Below are positions 61,464 to 64,000 of a stretch of DNA of 64,000 bases, piece by piece. Under the pieces are notes generated by a model that was not told where the DNA came from, did not search any database, and saw nothing but the letters and a program-made list of their open reading frames with translations. Numbering within the stretch: the stretch's first letter is position 1; every line of letters starts with the position of its first letter. Position numbers and translations under genes: made by a program. Origin of the DNA: Paractinoplanes lichenicola (lineage in GTDB: Bacteria > Actinomycetota > Actinomycetes > Mycobacteriales > Micromonosporaceae); assembly GCF_016785085.1 (NCBI RefSeq), contig NZ_JAENHO010000017.1, positions 143,765 to 207,764 on the forward strand. Reading direction: 5' to 3'.

Positions 61464-62959
61464 CCTTTCTCGTTCCCCTCCCCGTCGTCATGCCGCTGCT
61501 GGGCGCGGCACTCACCCTGATGATGGCGGGCAAGCCGCGGGCGCAGCGGACGGTCAGCCTCACCGTGCTCACCGCCACGCTGCTCGTCTCGTGCGCGCTT
61601 CTCTACTTCTCGACCACCGACGGGTCGCTGGTGGTGGCCGTCGGCGGGTGGGAGGCGCCGCTGGGCATCGTGCTCATCGCCGACCAGCTCGCCGCGCTGA
61701 TGCTGGTCGTCTCGTCGGCCGTGACGCTGTGCGTGCTCGTCTACTCGATCGGGCAGGGCATGGCCGACGGGCACGAGGAGACGCCGCTGTCCGTCTACCA
61801 CCCGACATACCTGGTGCTGACGGCCGGCGTGACGAACGCGTTCCTCGCCGGCGACCTGTTCAACCTGTACGTCGGATTCGAGATCCTGCTCGTGGCCAGC
61901 TACGTGCTGCTGACGATCGGGGGCACCGAGAACAGGATCCGCGCCGGTTCCACGTACGTGGTGGTCTCGCTCCTGTCCTCGGTGATCTTCCTGACCGCGA
62001 TCGGGCTCATCTACGCGGCCACGGGCACGCTGAATCTGGCCCAGCTCGTCGAGCGGCTGGATGCGCTGCCCGACGGCCTGCGGCTGATCCTGCAGGGCAT
62101 GCTGCTGCTGGCGTTCGGCATCAAGGCGGCCGTGTTCCCGCTGTCGTCGTGGCTGCCCGACAGCTACCCCACCGCCCCGGCCCCGGTCACGGCGGTCTTC
62201 GCGGGGCTGCTGACCAAGGTCGGCGTGTACGCCATCATCCGTACGGAGACGCTGCTCTTCCCGGGTGGAAGGGCCGCAGTCGTGCTGCTGATCACCGGAC
62301 TGCTGACGATGGTGATCGGCATCCTGGGCGCGGTCGCACAGTCCGACATCAAACGGTTGCTGTCGTTCACGCTGATCAGCCACATCGGCTACCTGCTCTT
62401 CGGGGTGGGGCTGACGACCCAGCTGGGGCTGGCCAGCGCGATCTTCTACGTGGTCCACCACATCACCATCCAGACCACGCTGTTCCTGGCGGCCGGCTTG
62501 ATCGAGCATCGCGGCGGCAGCACGGCCCTCGACAAACTGGGCGGGCTGGCCAAGCTCTCCCCCGTGCTGGCCGTGCTGTTCCTGGTGCCCGCGCTCAACC
62601 TGGCCGGCATCCCGCCGTTCTCCGGGTTCATCGGCAAGCTCGGCCTCGTGCAGGCCGGGGTGGCCGACGGCGGCGTGCTGGCCTGGATGCTCGTCGCCGG
62701 CGGCATCCTGACCAGCCTGCTCACCCTGTACGCGGTGGCTCGCGTCTGGAACCTCGCGTTCTGGCGTACGCCGCCCAAGTCGATGAAGCCGGGCCGGCTC
62801 CCCGCGCTGATGGTCGCGCCGACGCTGGCGCTGGTCGTCTTCGGGGCGGCGCTGACGTTCGTGGCCGGGCCGTTGTTCGAGGTCGGTGATCAGGCGGCCG
62901 AGTCGTTGCAGGAACGCACGGCCTACGTGCAGTCCGTCTTCGGAGGGGAGACGCCGTGA
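61460..62959 (+). CDS. mrpD: Mrp antiporter subunit D
   Basis: A 499-residue NuoN/MrpD-type subunit with about 14 spans. Key proton-path words include FNLYVGFEILLVASYVLLTI (Glu), LAFGIKAAVFPLSSWLPDSY (Lys), LLTKVGVYAI (Lys) and AGIPPFSGFIGKLGLVQAGV. It forms a core antiport channel. ATGA overlap with mrpC and GTGA with mrpE keep subunit ratios coupled. Confidence 0.93.
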   Translation: MTFLVPLPVVMPLLGAALTLMMAGKPRAQRTVSLTVLTATLLVSCALLYFSTTDGSLVVAVGGWEAPLGIVLIADQLAALMLVVSSAVTLCVLVYSIGQGMADGHEETPLSVYHPTYLVLTAGVTNAFLAGDLFNLYVGFEILLVASYVLLTIGGTENRIRAGSTYVVVSLLSSVIFLTAIGLIYAATGTLNLAQLVERLDALPDGLRLILQGMLLLAFGIKAAVFPLSSWLPDSYPTAPAPVTAVFAGLLTKVGVYAIIRTETLLFPGGRAAVVLLITGLLTMVIGILGAVAQSDIKRLLSFTLISHIGYLLFGVGLTTQLGLASAIFYVVHHITIQTTLFLAAGLIEHRGGSTALDKLGGLAKLSPVLAVLFLVPALNLAGIPPFSGFIGKLGLVQAGVADGGVLAWMLVAGGILTSLLTLYAVARVWNLAFWRTPPKSMKPGRLPALMVAPTLALVVFGAALTFVAGPLFEVGDQAAESLQERTAYVQSVFGGETP

Positions 62960-63492
62960 CCAACGGACGATGGCGCGACCGCGGCGTGGCGGCGCTCGGC
63001 CTGACCGTGATCTGGGTGCTGCTGTGGGGCTCGTTCACGCCGCTGACCATCGTGGGCGGTGCGGTGGTGGCGGTCGTCGTGCTGATGGTGTTTCCGCTGC
63101 CGCCGGTCACCTATGCCGGGCGGATCCACCCGTACGGCGTGCTGCGCTTTATTTTGCGTTTTCTCCGCGACATGGTGCTGGCCAGCGCGCAGGTGGCGGC
63201 GCTGGCGTTCCGGTTCGGGCACACGCCGCGCAGCGCGGTCATCGCCGTCCCGCTGCGCTGCCCGTCCGACCTGGGCCTGACCCTGACGGCGGAGGCGTTG
63301 TCGCTGGTGCCCGGCAGCCTGATCGTCGACGTGGACCGCAAACGCGGAATCCTCTACGTCCACGTCCTGAACGTCACCGACCCCGCGTCGGTCGAACAGT
63401 TCCGGCAGGACGTGCTGGACCTGGAAAGCCGGATCATCCAGGCCTTCGGCTCCGCCGCCGAGCGCCGCATCATCGAGGAGGTCCCCGCATGA
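62956..63492 (+). CDS. mrpE: Mrp antiporter subunit E
   Basis: A 178-residue MrpE: an N-terminal two-helix membrane part (GLTVIWVLLWGSFTPLTIVG, VVAVVVLMVF) and a soluble C-terminal domain (LTLTAEALSLVPGSLIVDVD, LYVHVLNV). GTG 62956 overlaps the mrpD stop; the stop overlaps mrpF (ATGA). It is needed for antiporter assembly in other bacteria. Confidence 0.92.
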   Translation: MTNGRWRDRGVAALGLTVIWVLLWGSFTPLTIVGGAVVAVVVLMVFPLPPVTYAGRIHPYGVLRFILRFLRDMVLASAQVAALAFRFGHTPRSAVIAVPLRCPSDLGLTLTAEALSLVPGSLIVDVDRKRGILYVHVLNVTDPASVEQFRQDVLDLESRIIQAFGSAAERRIIEEVPA

Positions 63493-64000
63493 CCGTCGTC
63501 GCGGTGGTGGTCACCACCCTGCTCGCCATCGGCGCCGGACTCGCGCTGCTCCGCATCGTGCGCGGCCCGTCGGTGCTCGACCGGATAGTCGCCACCGACG
63601 TGCTGCTCGCGGTCATCGTCATGGCTCTGGCCACGGAGGCCGCCTTCTCCCGCGACGCCACCGTGCTGCCGGTGCTCGCGGTGCTGTCCATCCTGGGCTT
63701 CACGGGGGCGGTGAGCGTGGCCCGCTTCGCCATCCGCCGCAACCCGGCAGCCGACCTCGGCGCTTCTCACGCCTCTTCCCGTCCCGACGCTTCTCCCCGC
63801 CCCGACGCCTCTCACCTCGGCGCTCCTCACGCCCCTGACCTCGGCGCCTCTCACACCCCCGACCTCGGCGCCCCTCACACCCCCGACCTCGGCGCCCCTC
63901 ACACCCCCGACCTCGGCGCCCCTCACACCCCCGACCTCGGCGCCCCTCACACCCCCGACCTCGGCGCCCCTCACACCCCCGACCTCGGCGCCCCTCACAC
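63489..64000 (+). CDS. mrpF: Mrp antiporter subunit F with repeat-encoded C-terminal tail (cut by window edge)
   Basis: From ATG 63489 the first 85 or so residues are MrpF: LLRIVRGPSVLDRIVATDVL, an interior helix (AVIVMALATEAAF), and LPVLAVLSILGFTGAVSVAR. Normal MrpF proteins end near here. This one continues without a stop into Ala/His/Pro/Asp/Gly-rich sequence made of 24-bp tandem repeats, period PDLGAPHT, to the window end. The tail is exceptional, probably extramembrane and disordered; no stop is seen in the window. An mrpG gene is expected beyond it. Confidence 0.85.
   Translation, partial: MTVVAVVVTTLLAIGAGLALLRIVRGPSVLDRIVATDVLLAVIVMALATEAAFSRDATVLPVLAVLSILGFTGAVSVARFAIRRNPAADLGASHASSRPDASPRPDASHLGAPHAPDLGASHTPDLGAPHTPDLGAPHTPDLGAPHTPDLGAPHTPDLGAPHTPDLGAPH
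63837..64000 (+). repeat. 24-bp tandem repeats in the mrpF tail
   Basis: GACCTCGGCGCC words recur every 24 bases at 63837, 63861, 63885, 63909, 63933, 63957 and 63981. Most copies are identical after 63861, and degenerate versions begin near 63760. Each unit keeps the frame and encodes PDLGAPHT. The array runs past the window end, so its total length is unknown. No spacers are present, so it is not a CRISPR array. Confidence 0.9.

Noticed and set aside
63837..64000. 24-bp repeats considered as a CRISPR array
   Set aside because: The repeats are directly adjacent without unique spacers and are in frame with mrpF.

Overview
The window is chromosomal DNA of a very GC-rich actinobacterium. Almost every third codon position is G or C, GTG starts are common, genes often overlap by 1 to 4 bases (ATGA, GTGA, TAGTG), and there are two F420-type LLM oxidoreductases. 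A cslA-glxA-cslZ glucan operon, several cellulases and a Lrp-controlled bkd operon fit a filamentous soil actinomycete. I lean towards the Micromonosporaceae (Actinoplanes-like), but this is inferred from gene content and not proven. I found no rRNA, tRNA, CRISPR array or intact insertion sequence.

Layout. 1-1.7 kb: an FGGY sugar kinase (cut by the window edge) diverges from a P-loop kinase/HAD phosphatase fusion across three operator-like palindromes. 2.2-6.8 kb: cslZ-glxA-cslA on the minus strand. 7.1-12.5 kb: a lipoprotein beta-propeller and an Lrp regulator diverge from branched-chain 2-oxoacid dehydrogenase E1alpha-E1beta-E2. 12.5-15.5 kb: a micro-ORF, SRPBCC, RidA and WYL regulator genes, and a second GH6 cellulase. 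15.5-20.2 kb: a compact surface-fibre-like locus with a SipW-type signal peptidase, three TasA/camelysin-like secreted proteins and a membrane diguanylate cyclase, followed by a DeoR/LacI hybrid regulator and a GH9 cellulase (to 23.4 kb). 23.4-28.3 kb: MerR and MFS genes and a decayed patch (truncated DUF4142, truncated barstar, VOC fragment, TauE). 28.3-30.8 kb: a coupled pair, PaaK-type CoA ligase and alpha-oxoamine synthase. 31-38.4 kb: assorted hydrolases, an M15 peptidase, TetR-controlled LLM and SDR genes, and a beta-lactamase-like hydrolase. 38.5-41.5 kb: a 919-residue catalase-like/animal-haem-peroxidase fusion with a small secreted protein. 41.6-48.6 kb: a frameshifted LuxR-family ATPase regulator, lipoprotein, LLM, Tat-exported amidohydrolase and hypotheticals. 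49-52.2 kb: a LacI-controlled Gfo/Idh dehydrogenase and sugar isomerase operon with three evenly spaced operators. 52.4-56.6 kb: FhuF, PPOX, SPW, Ser/Thr kinase, NmrA and AraC genes. 56.7-64 kb: a NarL-type two-component system telescoped into an mrpABCDEF cation/proton antiporter operon that runs off the window.

Main themes: (1) beta-glucan synthesis, oxidation and hydrolysis (CslA, GlxA, two GH6, one GH9), with an adjacent SipW/TasA-like/c-di-GMP locus that could build surface fibres; (2) many operons with near-perfect candidate operators next to their regulators; (3) in-frame minisatellites inside coding sequences (E2 linker, Gfo/Idh Rossmann domain, MrpF tail) and several intergenic tandem repeats; (4) small proteins missed by length cut-offs (54, 57, 59 and 32 residues) that have good ribosome binding sites or coupled starts.
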